A DNA stretch of 64,000 nucleotides from Tulasnella sp. 424 (Eukaryota; Basidiomycota; Agaricomycetes; Cantharellales; Tulasnellaceae). Made by a program: the position numbers and the translations under genes. Of the stretch, positions 46,586 to 57,558 are shown piece after piece (position 1 is the stretch's first letter; each line of letters starts with the position of its first letter). Location: contig WSUB01000053.1 in the NCBI GenBank assembly GCA_019633425.1, forward strand, positions 62,001-126,000. Direction: 5' to 3'. The notes beneath the pieces are model-generated. The model worked only from the letters and a program-made list of their open reading frames with translations, searched no databases and was not told the DNA's origin.

Positions 46586-49500
46586 TCACGGGGATTCTCG
46601 GTTGGATAGTCGACGGATTAAGTTAACGGCCTGATTCGAAGCATAAGTGGCATCCTGAGTATGTCCAATTTGTTCGAAGATTTTCGCAGCTGCTGTATAA
46701 GACTCAATTGCCTCCCCGGAGCGGCCCAGATCGCGACGCACGTTAGCAGCGCCCAACAGAGAGTGAGCTCTGCCAGATTGGTCCGCGATGTCGGTACAGA
46801 TTTTCAAGGCATCTGCAAAGTGCTTGATGGCCTGGTCATACTTGTATTCAGACCGATAGACGCGGGCAAGGCTCCGGAAAGTAATGGCCATCCCGTATCT
46901 GTCACCAATGTCGGTGCGGATTTGTAGGGCCTTGGAATACAATGGAATGGCCCGGGTATACTCCTTCCGAGCCCGATGTAACTCGGCGAGAGCTGAAAGA
47001 GCGTTGGCTTTTTTATGCTTGTCGCCGATGTCGGTGCGGACTTGTAGAGCCTCCGAGTAGAATGAATCGGATTGGCCGTACTCAGGTAGAACCCGATGCA
47101 TGGCAGCGTGACCCTGAAGAGCATAGGCTCTCCCAAATCTGTCGCCAAAGTCGTTACGGATGTCTAGCGCTTCGGAGTAGAACGTAACGGCCTGGCTGTA
47201 CTCGTTTCGATGCCGGTGCACGTCGGCAAGACCAGAAAGAGCGTCCGCTCTCTCTTGTCTGTTGCCGACGTCGGTGTGGATTTTGAGGACCTCGTAGTAG
47301 AGTGCGATCGCCTGGCTGTACTCGTTTCGAACCCTATGCACCTCAGCAAGGCCAGAAAGGGCGGAGGCTCTTCCATAACTGTCGCTGACGTCGGTGCGAA
47401 TTTGGAGTGCCTCGGAGTAGAATGGAACGGCCTGGTCGTACTCGTTTCGAAGCCGATGCACGTGAGCGAGACCCTGCAAAGCGTCTGCTCTCCCTTGCCT
47501 GTTGCCGACGTCGGTGGAGATTTGGAGGGCCTCGGAGTAGAATGTGATGGCCTCGCTGTACTCGTCTCGGAGCCGATGCACGTCAGCGAGACCCCAAAGA
47601 GCGAGGGCTCTCCCTTGCCCGTCGCCAATTTCGGTGTGGATTTGGGAGGCGGTGGAGTAGAATGCGATGGCCTGGTCGTACTCGCTTCGAAGCCGATGCA
47701 CGTCAGCAAGGCCCGAAAGAGCGAGGGCTCTCCCTTGCCTGTCGCCGATGTCGGTGTAGATTTCGAGGGCCGCGAAGTAGGATGTGATGCCTTGGTCATA
47801 CTCGCCTCGAAGCCGATGCACGTCAGCAAGACCCGAAAAAGCGAGCGCTCTCCCTCGCCTGTCGCCGATGTCCGTGCAGATTTGGAGGGCCTCGGAGTAG
47901 AGTGCAATGGCCTCGCTGTACTCGTCTCGGTCCCGACGCACGCGAGCGAGACCCGAAAGAGCGAGGGCTATCCCTTGCCTGTCGCCGATGTCGGTGCGGA
48001 TTCCGAGGACCTCGGAGTAGTGTGTAATAGCCAGGCTGTCCTCGCCTCGAACCTGATAGACCGTAGCCAGGCCCCAGAGGGCGTCGGCTCTTCCTCGACT
48101 GACGCCAATACCCGTGTAGATTTGTATGGCTTCGGAGTAGAATGTAACGGCGTCGCTGTACTTGTTTCGAAGTCGATGCATCTCCGCGAGCTCAACAAGA
48201 GCGGCCGCCTTTCCTTCACTGTTGCCGATGTTAGTGTAGATTTTGAGGGCCTCGGAGTAGCGCACGATGGCCTCGCTGTACTCGTTTCGAACCCTATGCA
48301 CATCGGCAAGACCGGAAAGAGTGTCGGCTCTCCCTTGCCTGTCGCCGATTTCGGTGCAGACCCGGAGGGCCTCGGAGTAGAATGCGACGGCCTCGTTGTA
48401 CTCATCTCGAAGTCGATGCACGTTGGCAAGACCGGAAAGAGTGAGGGTTCTCCCTTGCCTATCGCCGATGTCGGTGCGGATTTCGAGGGCCTCGTGGTAG
48501 AATGTGATTGACTGCTCGTACTCGTCTCGAAGCCGATGCACGTCAGCAAGACCCGAAAGAGCGAGGGCTTTCCCTTGCTTGTCGCCGATGTCGGTGCAGA
48601 TTTCGAGAGCCTCGGAGTAGAATGTGATGGACTGCTCGTACTTGTCTCGAAGCCGATGCACGTCAGCAAGACCCGAAAGAGCGAGGGCTCTCCCTTGCCT
48701 GTCGCCGATGTCGGTGCGGATTCTGAGGGCTTTGGAGTAAAGTGTGATGGCCTCGCTGTACTCGCCTCGAGCTCGATGCACTGCAGCGAGGCCCCCGAGA
48801 GCGTCGGCTTCCCCTCGACTGACGCCGATGACGGTGTAGATTTGTAAGGCCTCGGAGTAGAATGTGACGGCGTCGCTGTACTCGTTTCGAAGCTGATGCA
48901 CCTGTGCCAGGTCCACCAGCGCCGCTGCCTTTCCTTTCCTGTCGCCAACATCTCGGTAACTCTGGAGAGCCTGGGTGAAGTACTTCGACGCGTTGGGGTA
49001 GTCTCCCTGCCTCCTGTACAAAACTCCCAGTTGCATCAGAAGCCCTGGAGAGCGACGTCGAGAAGCGGCTGCATCTATCGGGTCTGGCCTAATCATAGGC
49101 TATAACAAACTTGGTCAATTGCGCGGAATCGAACCAGAGTCGGATCACTCGCCATCCAATTCATTGACTTTCGATAGTCCTCAGCGGTCGGCCGTTTTGA
49201 GGGGTTCATGGCCCAGCACGCAGCCATGAGGGAAGATAGTACTCGGATCAATGACAGGCGAGGGTGGTCATCAATGGAAGGGATATCTCCCTGAATGATC
49301 TGTACAATAACGACCCTGTCCTTGTCGACGTCTTGAAACGGAATTGAGTTGGTCATCACCTATTTCGGAGCAGAGTTTTTGAGACTCGGCCGTGAACGAT
49401 ATATATCCTGAATTTTACCTCGTACGCAACCCATCCCAATGACCAGATATCACTTCCAAGGGTCGGTTTTTCGTCTCTTAGCAGCTCCGGAGGAGCCCAA

Positions 49501-50501
49501 CGAAGAGTGAAACGAGGTCCTGTCAGCGTTATTGTGTCGGTAGCTCCATGGAACGTTGCTTTAAGCGAGAACGTCGATAGCGGTTGGTTTTCGGCTTCCT
49601 TTGTCTGGTTGTCCAGATCTTCGGCTGTTAGACGGCGAGCAGATCCAAAGTCGCTAACCATTGCGCGGTATCCGGAGTTGACCAGTATGTTCATCTAAAA
49701 GGTTTGGACAAGGTTTACCAGTGGAACATCATGACGACCTCGAAACACATACGGATTTCAGGTCGCCGTGGAGTATGGGAGGTTTTCGGCTATGGAGGTA
49801 TTCGACTCCACTAGCCACGTCGTTAATCTTCAATCCAGCGCATTAGAGAGGTGGATCAAAGAGAACCGGTTTAATCGTACCAGCGATATTCGTTCGGGGA
49901 TCTCCCAGTCGGCTGAGGCGATAAAGTTCTGCAAGTCACCGTTTTCCTCCCAGGGAAAGACAAGCCACACTGCACCCTTCGACGGGTCCTCAGCGAATCC
50001 TTCGAGTTTGATGACGTTTTCGTGAGAAATTCCGACAAGGAATTCGACTTCCCTCAGCGCCAACTGAACCGAAAGCACTTAGCGCTAAACCCTACGTGAT
50101 TCGCTGGAGTCTCCTTACCCCAAGTACCCGCGCTCGATTATCAGATATTTTCTTTTTCTTTACTGCAACAGCCTGCAAGGTTGGAATTGATAAGCCGCTC
50201 ATCATCGCTGTCAATGGCCAGAAAGGCTTCTTAGTACCGACCTTCCGCTGCCGAGCTCGGCTGAGTATCTTGAATTGACCGCCGGGGCGAGAGACCAAAA
50301 AGGCTCGTACAATTGTTGAATTACTTCCATAGAACTTGGGGGCTTCGCTGACGAATTCGATAGAGGAGAGATTAATTCGCCGATTCGCAAGCCGCGCGAG
50401 CTTCTCCCTCTATGTGTGAGTCGTTCTTATGAGTAACTCGAATTGGTCTTTGAGGCCCGAGAAGGACGTACCAGCTTAACGCTGTAGTCGTTTCCTTGCA
50501 T
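46586..50501 (-). CDS. Protein kinase with about 20 TPR repeats
   Basis: Eight exons on the minus strand give 1168 aa: 50501-50472, 50409-50242, 50172-50119, 50063-49881, 49827-49753, 49694-49419, 49359-49153, 49099-46586. Kinase motifs (about residues 67-330): AVAVKKKK, EVEFLVGISHENVIKLEGF, HGDLKS, SDFGSAR, APPELLRD, DIWSLGWVAYE, KRPTAEDY. The single last exon (837 codons) is a run of about 20 repeats of 40 residues, consensus near ALALSGLADVHRLRDEYEQ, typical of the kinesin-light-chain/MalT type of TPR. This is a scaffold-like superhelix for protein binding. The intron before the TPR exon has a GC donor (49152); both paralogues have GT there. It is the only intact one of three such genes in the window. 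A cytoplasmic signalling or sensing role is inferred; the repeats are near-identical at DNA level and so prone to unequal exchange. Confidence 0.85.
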
Positions 50502-50951
50502 ATACAATGCTTGAGTGAGAAGATGATAAGAGATGATAGGAGTCCCCGCGCTTGTATGGGCTTTGTAGAGAGTTGGAGGGAGGGGGTGGAGGGGATAAAG
50601 GACGGAGGAGCGGGACAGCGTCTCTACCGACAGGTGAACCAGGGAGAACAAGGGACACGCCCTATCGGTCCTGTGTTCCGCAGAATGTTCTTTGCAAGCC
50701 CGCGCGATGAAGTCGAGGTGGTGTCGCGAAGTCGACGTTATCTCACATGGTCACACGCACGCCACAACATAAGGAAAGGGGCAGTGCGCAATCCCCGCAA
50801 GGCTGGGCGGCAATTGCACCGAACGGTATTCAGCCCCTTAGGGTGTAAGCTGAGGAAGCCGGGGAAGGGGGATTGTTGGTCTCTGCAGAGGAATGGAGGA
50901 GCCCCGCCGCTTCGGCCGAGATGTCGGCTTCGGCAAACTGCCGGCAACTAG
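50502..50951. other. Upstream region of the TPR kinase
   Basis: No supported gene. The junction with the truncated farnesyltransferase copy lies at about 50,952. Confidence 0.35.
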
Positions 50952-52170
50952 TTCCTCATGTTACTCAGACAGACCGATGGATCATTCTTAGTAAGCCGTA
51001 ACGGCGAACTGGACGTCCGAGGAACATATTGTCTTCTCGCTATTGCAACTCTCCTCGACTTGATTGCTGGTGGAGGGCACGTACGCCTTCCTTCGTTCAC
51101 GTACGAGGGAGGTTTCTCCGCAGCATCGCAACCTTATTTCTCTCCTTCCACACCACCCGAGCTCCTTGCGGAGCCTAGACCGTATTTAGGAGGAGCTCAA
51201 GGTGGATACACCAGCCGTTCCGTCGCATGATGTTCCTTCGCCCCGTCGTTACAACTTCGACCTCCCCCTCACCAACACCATTCCCTGGAATCGATGCTTC
51301 GGACCTTCTGATATGGACGGTGATGATGCAAGGGAATGCATTTGAAGAAGTTTCAGGGGTCGGACGAACGAACTTGTTGATGGGTGTTGGTTGGAGGCCT
51401 GTTCCCGTTGATCGAAGAGCTTCTTGGCGAGGCCGGTGCCCGATGCCACTGCGGACGCAGAAGAGGATGACTGGGCTGATACTGATGGTACGTTTTGAGG
51501 GCCGGTTTAAACGAAGGGGGCCATACTTGGATTGTGCCTTTCAGACTGCTTTTTCGACGAAGGTGGGCACTGCGACTCGCGAAACTGGGAAGGCATTCAC
51601 GTGATCACACCCCTTCCTCGACGCGTTTGACGTAAAGGCGCTTCAAACACGAATTGCGGCACAACAGGGTACTGACGGTCTTCGGGACAAACCCACCGCC
51701 CCCTCATGGGCTTGGGTGCTTTAGCCGCAGCCCAGCAGATGCGTATCACACGTTGTACAGCCTTCCTTCCGCTCAAGATCGTGTCTTCCTTCCACGAAAC
51801 TGACAGAAGAGCTGAGGAACCTGTGGGTCGAGAGCGAGGGATTTGTGCCGACCAAAGGTTGAACGCCCATCCTCAGCTGCAGTGGAAGGAAAATCCGCCA
51901 GCGCTTCATCCATTTAGGAGTCGGATGAGCAGCAAAGAAATCGAGGTCGCGAAACCTACGCGACAGCTTTAGCATGGTTGGAGGACGAAGGAGCTAGTCA
52001 CTATGTCGGAGGGGAGGGCAACCCCGTGGTAGGATCTTGAATCCGTCATGCCCCGTTCCACGAAAATGATGATCTGACGACTGCTGCTACCAAAACGCAA
52101 CACATCCTCTCTTCAACCTTACGATGACTTCTACTCGGGCTGTAATGGCCTACTTCTATAGACAGGTCTG
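50952..52170 (+). pseudogene. Truncated duplicate of the farnesyltransferase beta gene
   Basis: Copy of 27,990-29,340 that begins inside exon 4 (QTDGSFLVSRNGELDVRGTY) with no 5' part. It keeps SFTYEGGFSAASQPYFSPS and the intron positions, so it arose from DNA, not mRNA. Breaks: a deletion inside LITPELVAGTYDFLRSCQ, a stop after YTSRSVA, loss of the CYSWWVGG stretch with its zinc-site Cys context, several small deletions in exons 6-7, and the final TGA changed to TGG. Similarity continues into the 3' flank. Confidence 0.85.
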
Positions 52171-52358
52171 GGCTTTGTGATGATCTTATGGTCGAAGGCA
52201 TACCGATGATGTGACATCGAGACCTGCATTGCTGTATTCTGTGAATTGATGTCGTGAATAAGATGGATCATGCAAGAACTTATATTTCTGCTGGTGGTTC
52301 AGTCATGGAACACGCGCATCTGTATATGGATGAAGTGGCAAAGGAAGCTGTAACCCGT

Positions 52359-54751
52359 TCAAAACTCTGGACTTTCCTGTCTTCTTGGCTTTGGGCCCGA
52401 GATCAGTTGGTGCCTTTTCAGGGGGCATGTATTGCCACCGAGGGGCCAGGAGCACAGTAGGCGGGTCCAGAAATCCGGCACTTCAAGATGAGGAGTTCGT
52501 TTCATTCTAAGCTTGCAAGAGGCGCGCGGAGCTCTCAAGTGCGGGTGAGCCTTATGGTAATGCATACATAGCAAAAGTAGAGAGAAAGTAACACAAACAG
52601 CATCCTGGTCAAGAACAGGGCTAGGGTGGAAGTCTTGAGAGCTCGCCCTCTCCTTTTCAATGCATTCGTCGAGTTTGGTGATAATGTCGTCCAGGTTTGG
52701 CCTCGCAAGCGGGTCCAGACTATGACACGAATGTATCAACCCCCAGAGGCCGGGGTGCTTCTCCCAAAGCGGACTGGGATGCTCCTCGAGGGCTGGGAAG
52801 TTTTTGTCGTCGAAGATGCGTTCGTAGAGAACGGACAGGTGCTTCTCTTTGGGGAATGGTTGCACTATAGGGTGTTTACGACAGTGTCATGCAGGCTAAA
52901 TTCAGAAGCAGTTTGTAGCAAAAAGCGATAGCAACTGACCTCCAGAAATAATTTCGAGGGAGACCATCGACCAAGCGTAAATATCACCTTGTTTCGACAT
53001 TGGTCGTGGTGCCCGATGTTCTTCTGGTGCCTGGTAACGCATAAATACGACCTCTTCACTCGTATCCGTCCTTACCAGGGACGTGTTGTTCGCGGGGACA
53101 ATCTTCGCCCCAGAGAAGTCTCCGATGGCGGCAGTGCCATCAGGCCTGATGAGCACATTCCCCGGGGAAAGTGCAGCGTGGACGACATCTTTGCTGTGAA
53201 CATATCGAAGCCCAAGAGCTACATCGCGAACCTTGAGTAGGTTAGATCAGTCAGTACCAAGGGGAACATGAAGGGAAGTCACAGATATTACTAGATTTAG
53301 GATCGCGGTGTCCGAAAGCTGGGAAACCTTGCGATAATGTCTCACATCTCCGGACTCGAGCCACCGAGTTACTAGATGCCTATTGAAACATCCAACTTCA
53401 GAACACGGTCTCATCCAAAAGCTAGCTACCTACATTTGGTCCCTTATTTTGCACCATCCATAAAACTCCAGGACGTTTGGATGCTTTAAACTTCGCCATA
53501 TGTTCACTTGACGGCTGAACCGCTGCATCCGGGAGACGTTAAAATCGTGGCTTTTGCTAGAAGAAACGATTTCTCAAGCTCTCACCTCCATTGCCTTGAT
53601 TGCTGGAACGTGCTGGTCGGCCTTCTCACACGTATCCTCAGTCCCGCCACAGAACGTGCTACACTGCAAAACTCCAAAGTTTTTTTGAAACTTTAAGGCT
53701 ACGACGTCTCGGTTTAGCCATTTCCCTTGCTTGATCCAGTAATAAGATCCGACTACGGGTCTTTCGTCGGTACATCGTACTTCGAGGCTGAGATCCGCGG
53801 GAAGGGTCGATACGTCGATGTTCGGGTTCATTCTATAGTGATAAATCTTCTCCTGTAGCGCATCCCGTTCACTCGGCGAGCGAGCTATTCGGAGATCCTA
53901 TATTAAAAAACATTAGTGTCAAGGGCTGCGCGCTGTGATAACATCTGGCATTTCACCTCGAGCAGTTCGGATACGGGATCACACACCACAGTCAGCTGTA
54001 TCAAAACCCGTTAAAACATATGCGTAACGCGATGAGAGTAAAATATTACGGGTAAGTCCCTACAAATCTCATCTATAGCTTGCTGGAATTTTGCCAACTC
54101 CACGGAAAAAGAATGGCGGCGCAACCACTAAGACAGGAAACGGTCAAGAAACAGGCACCTCCCGAGGTGTGTTGATTCAGCTTACACTCCGCAAAACGCC
54201 AAACTTTGAGAATCGTTTCACTAGCGTGTTCAAAGCCTCGGCACTCCTGGGGCAATCCACGTCAGGTTGGCTCGTGTCATGCACGTGGGTGTACACATAC
54301 TCGCGAAATTTTCCAACCATCTCTCTGATTTCGTCTGATTTTATCCTCATCTGACTTCTTTCCATGAGCCAAATCAAGTTCACTACTTGTCGCTCGATAT
54401 CCTTGCATTTCTCTCTGCGAAAAATGTCAGTACCGGATAACCGAATTCCAGAAAAGTCTCGTTGCCATACCGGCACACCCGAACTCGGCCGAAGGATTCG
54501 ATCATCTGCAGCAGAGGGGCTTAAAAGCCGTTTAGAAGGGACAACTTGGTACGTACCTCCCTCATCACGTATATCAATATCGGCAAACCCGGCACAGGGC
54601 ACCCTTGGGCCGCCGCTATGGAAAGATTCGCTATGGTTTTCGTCGATATCACGCGCATCTTGAACTTCGTCTCATTCGTAAGTTCTTCGATTGGAAGCCT
54701 GTACAGACGCGTAACCTCCGCAGATTGGTCATCTGTGAGGGTTCGGGACAT
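52359..54751 (-). CDS. Helical-bundle pseudokinase (MLKL-like architecture), tandem copy B
   Basis: Eleven exons on the minus strand give 602 aa: 54751-54557, 54505-54471, 54414-54301, 54246-54186, 54127-54050, 53995-53957, 53897-53586, 53522-53434, 53379-53292, 53231-52940, 52864-52359. Exons 2-5 are 35, 114, 61 and 78 nt, the same sizes and phases as in the kinase at 6.8 kb. They encode helices (IESFGRVRVCREKCKDIERQ, LVKRFSKFGVLRS). The kinase part has WLNRDVVALKF with the lysine, but VVHAALSPGN in place of HRDLKPxN and GDFSGAK in place of DFG-x-A, so the catalytic Asp is missing. The stop used by copy C (after TSS) has mutated here, adding about 92 residues of unrelated sequence. The start ATG (MSRTLTDDQS) is shared with copy C. 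An executioner-type role by analogy with MLKL is inference. Confidence 0.75.
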
Positions 54752-54837
54752 GGTCCAAGACGAAGAGTGTCGAAATGTAGGGTGGGTGGTGAAAAGAAGT
54801 GGTAATGCACTGACGGGCTGTTGACCAAATAGTGGCA

Positions 54838-55250
54838 AAGGAATTTTGCGAACTGATAAATTTCCCGTTCCATATCACCGGAAGCCCTAAGGCGATTCGC
54901 GTTAGGTTCTCCCGTATTATGCACGTTGCGTACACGTACTTGAAAAACTTCTGGATCATTTCGAGGACATAGTTCGCCACGATGAGCCTCGATGCGTAGG
55001 ACGGGGTGGTGCAAAGAGGTTGTAATGCGCTCAGGCCGGCGGGCCTCCGACCAGATAGTTGTAAGCGATGGAACAAAGGCTTCCTACCGCATCGCATTTT
55101 CTTATGTGTACGACCACATCATCCCGCTGCAGCCAATTGCAATTGGACCTCGCTCTAACAGCTGGATACCTTCGAAGCCATCAAGAGGCGGACGTCTTAG
55201 CAAGAAATATAAACTGCCACCGAGGTGCTAGGGACACAACTGGGCGGGCC
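54838..55250 (-). other. Fragmented extra sequence upstream of copy B
   Basis: Minus-strand text EMIQKFFKYVYATCIIREN resembles the end of exon 3 (EMVGKFREYVYTH) of the neighbouring pseudokinases, out of context. It is probably a broken piece left by the tandem duplication. The rest is flank shared by copies B and C. Confidence 0.4.
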
Positions 55251-55441
55251 CAGAAATTCTACACTTCAAGCTGATGAGTTCGTCTCATTGTAAGCTTGCA
55301 AGGGGCACGCGGAGCTCTCAAGTGCGGGCGAACCTTATTGCAATACATACATCGTAAAATTACACAGACATTGAATCTGTGATGCCTGTCATGAGTTATT
55401 TAAGCAGCATCCTCGTCAAGGACAGGGCTGGGGTAGAAGTC

Positions 55442-57558
55442 CTAGGAGCTCGTTCCCTCATTTTCAATGCATTCGTCGAGTTTGGTGATAATGTCGTCAA
55501 GGTTTGGCCTCGCAAGCGGGTCCAGATTATGACACGAATGTATCAACTCCCAGAGGCCGGGGTGCTTCTCCCAAAGCGGACTGGGATGCTCCTCGAGGGC
55601 TGGGAAGTTTTTGTCGTCGAAGATGCGTTCGTAGAGAACGGACAGGTGCGTCTGTTTGGGGAATGGTTGCACTATAGGGGTTTTACGACAGTGTCATGCA
55701 GGCTAAATTCAGAAGCAGTTTGTAGCAAAAAGCGATAGCAACTGACCTCCAGAAATAATTTCGAGGGAGACCATCGACCAAGCGTAAATATCACCTTGTT
55801 TCGACATTGGTCGTGGTGCCCGATGTTCCTCTGGTGCCTGGTAACGCATCAATGCGGCCTCTTCACTCATATCCGTCCTTTCCAGGGTCGTGTTGTCCGC
55901 GGGGACAATCTTCGCCCTAGAGAAGTCTCCGATGGCGGCAGTGCCATCAGGCCTGATGAGCACATTCCCCGGGGAAAGTGCAGCATGGACGACATCTTTG
56001 CTGTGAACATATCGAAGCCCAAGAGCTACATCGCGAACCTTGAGTAGGTTAGATCAGTCAGTACCAAGGGGAACATGAACGGAAGTCGCAGATATTACTA
56101 GATTTAGGATCGCGGTGTCTGAAAGCTGGGAAACCTTGCGATAGTGTCTCACATCTCCGGACTCGAGCCACCGAGTTACTAAATGCCTATTGAAACATCC
56201 AACTTCAGAACACGGTCTCATCCAAAAGCTAGCTACCTACACTTGGCCCCTTATTTTGCACCATCCATAAAACTCCAGGACGTTTGGATGCTTTAAACTT
56301 CGCCATATGTTCACTTGACGGTTGAACCGCTGCATCCGGGAGACGTTAAAATCGTGGCTTTTGCTGGAGGAAACGATTTATCAAGCTCTCACCTCCATTG
56401 CCTTGATTGCTGGAACGTGCCGGTCGGCCTTCTCACACGTATCCTCAGACCCGCCACACCACGTGCTACACTCCAAAGCTCCAAAGTTTTTTGGAAACTT
56501 TAAGGCCACGACTTCTCGATTTAGCCATTTCCCTTGCTTGATCCAGTAAGAAGATCCGGCTATGGGTCTTTCGTTGGTACATCGTACTTCGAGGCTGAGA
56601 TCCGCGGGAAGGGTCGATACGTCGATGTCCGGGTTCATTCTTTCGTGATAAATCTTCTCCTGTAGCACGGCCTGTTCAATCGACGAGAGGGTTGTTCGGA
56701 GATCCTATATTAAAAAACATTAGTGTCAAGGCTGCATGCTGTGATGTCATCCGACATCTCACCTCGTGCAGTTCGGATACAGGATTACATGCCACAGCCA
56801 CCTGTATCAAACCCCGTCAGAACAGATGCGGAAAGCTATGAAGATGAGATATTACCGTTAAGTCCCTACAAAACTCGTATATAGTTTGTTCGAATTTATC
56901 CAACTTCACAGAAAGGTCATGGCGGCTGAACCACTAAGACAGGAAACGGTCAAAACAGCAGGCGCCTCCCGAAGTGTATCGGTTCAGCTTACACTCCGCA
57001 AAAGGCCAAACTTTGAGAATCGTTTCACTAGCTTGCCCAAAGCCTCGGCACTCCTGGGGCAATCCAAGTCAGGTTGGCTCGTGTCATGCACGTGGGTGTA
57101 CACATACTCGCGAAATGTTCCAACCATCTCTCTGATTTCGTCTGATTTTATCCTCATCTGATTTCTCTCCATCAGCCAGATCAAGTTTACTACTTGTCGT
57201 TCGATATCCTCGCATCGCTCTCTGTGAGAAATGTCAGTACCGGATAACCAAATTCCAGAAAAGTCTCGTTGCCATACCGGCACACCCGAACTCGGTCGAA
57301 GGATTCGAACATCTGCAGCAGAAGGGCTAAGGAGCCGTTTAGGAGGGACATATTGGTACGTACCTCCCTCATCGCGTATATCAATAGCGACAAACCCGGC
57401 ACAGGGCACCCTTGGGCCGCCGCTATGGAAAGATTCGATATAGTTTTCGTTGATATCACGCGCATCTTGAACTTCGTCACATCCGTAAGTTCGTCGGTTG
57501 GAAGCCTGTACAGACGCGTAACCTCGGCGGATTGGTCGTCTGTGAGGGTTCGGGACAT
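55442..57558 (-). CDS. Helical-bundle pseudokinase (MLKL-like architecture), tandem copy C
   Basis: Eleven exons on the minus strand give 510 aa: 57558-57364, 57312-57278, 57221-57108, 57053-56993, 56933-56856, 56801-56763, 56704-56393, 56329-56241, 56186-56099, 56038-55747, 55671-55442. Residues 1-175 are the helical region (CPVPGLSLLIYAMRE, FESFDRVRVCRERCEDIERQ, LVKRFSKFGLLRS, WFSRHDLSVKLDKFEQT). The pseudokinase region has WLNREVVALKF, LKHPNVLEFYGWC, VVHAALSPGN (HRD Asp replaced by Ala), GDFSRAK, YQAPEEHR, DIYAWSMVSLE and ARPNLDD. Exon 8 begins at the Arg of RFNRQVNIW, the same intron position as in the active kinases. Strong DNA similarity to copy B, including introns and flanks, shows a recent tandem duplication of about 2.8 kb. 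Confidence 0.8.

Noticed and set aside
47210..48511. 433-codon open frame on the plus strand
   Set aside because: It is the antisense of the TPR exon. A 120-bp repeat with no stop in one frame keeps that frame open along the whole array, and the real TPR protein is on the minus strand.
47968..48951. 327-codon open frame on the minus strand in another frame
   Set aside because: Same cause: a repeat-driven shadow of the TPR coding frame.
46586..49099. Regular 120-bp repeats that could suggest a satellite or array element
   Set aside because: The period is exactly 40 codons and the translation is TPR. There are no spacers, so it is not a CRISPR or satellite array.
56370..56393. Acceptor just upstream (cctccag, then caaaagccacg) for exon 8 of pseudokinase copy C
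   Set aside because: It leaves the reading frame off by one. The acceptor at gatgcag before the Arg of RFNRQ keeps the frame and matches the intron position in the other kinases.
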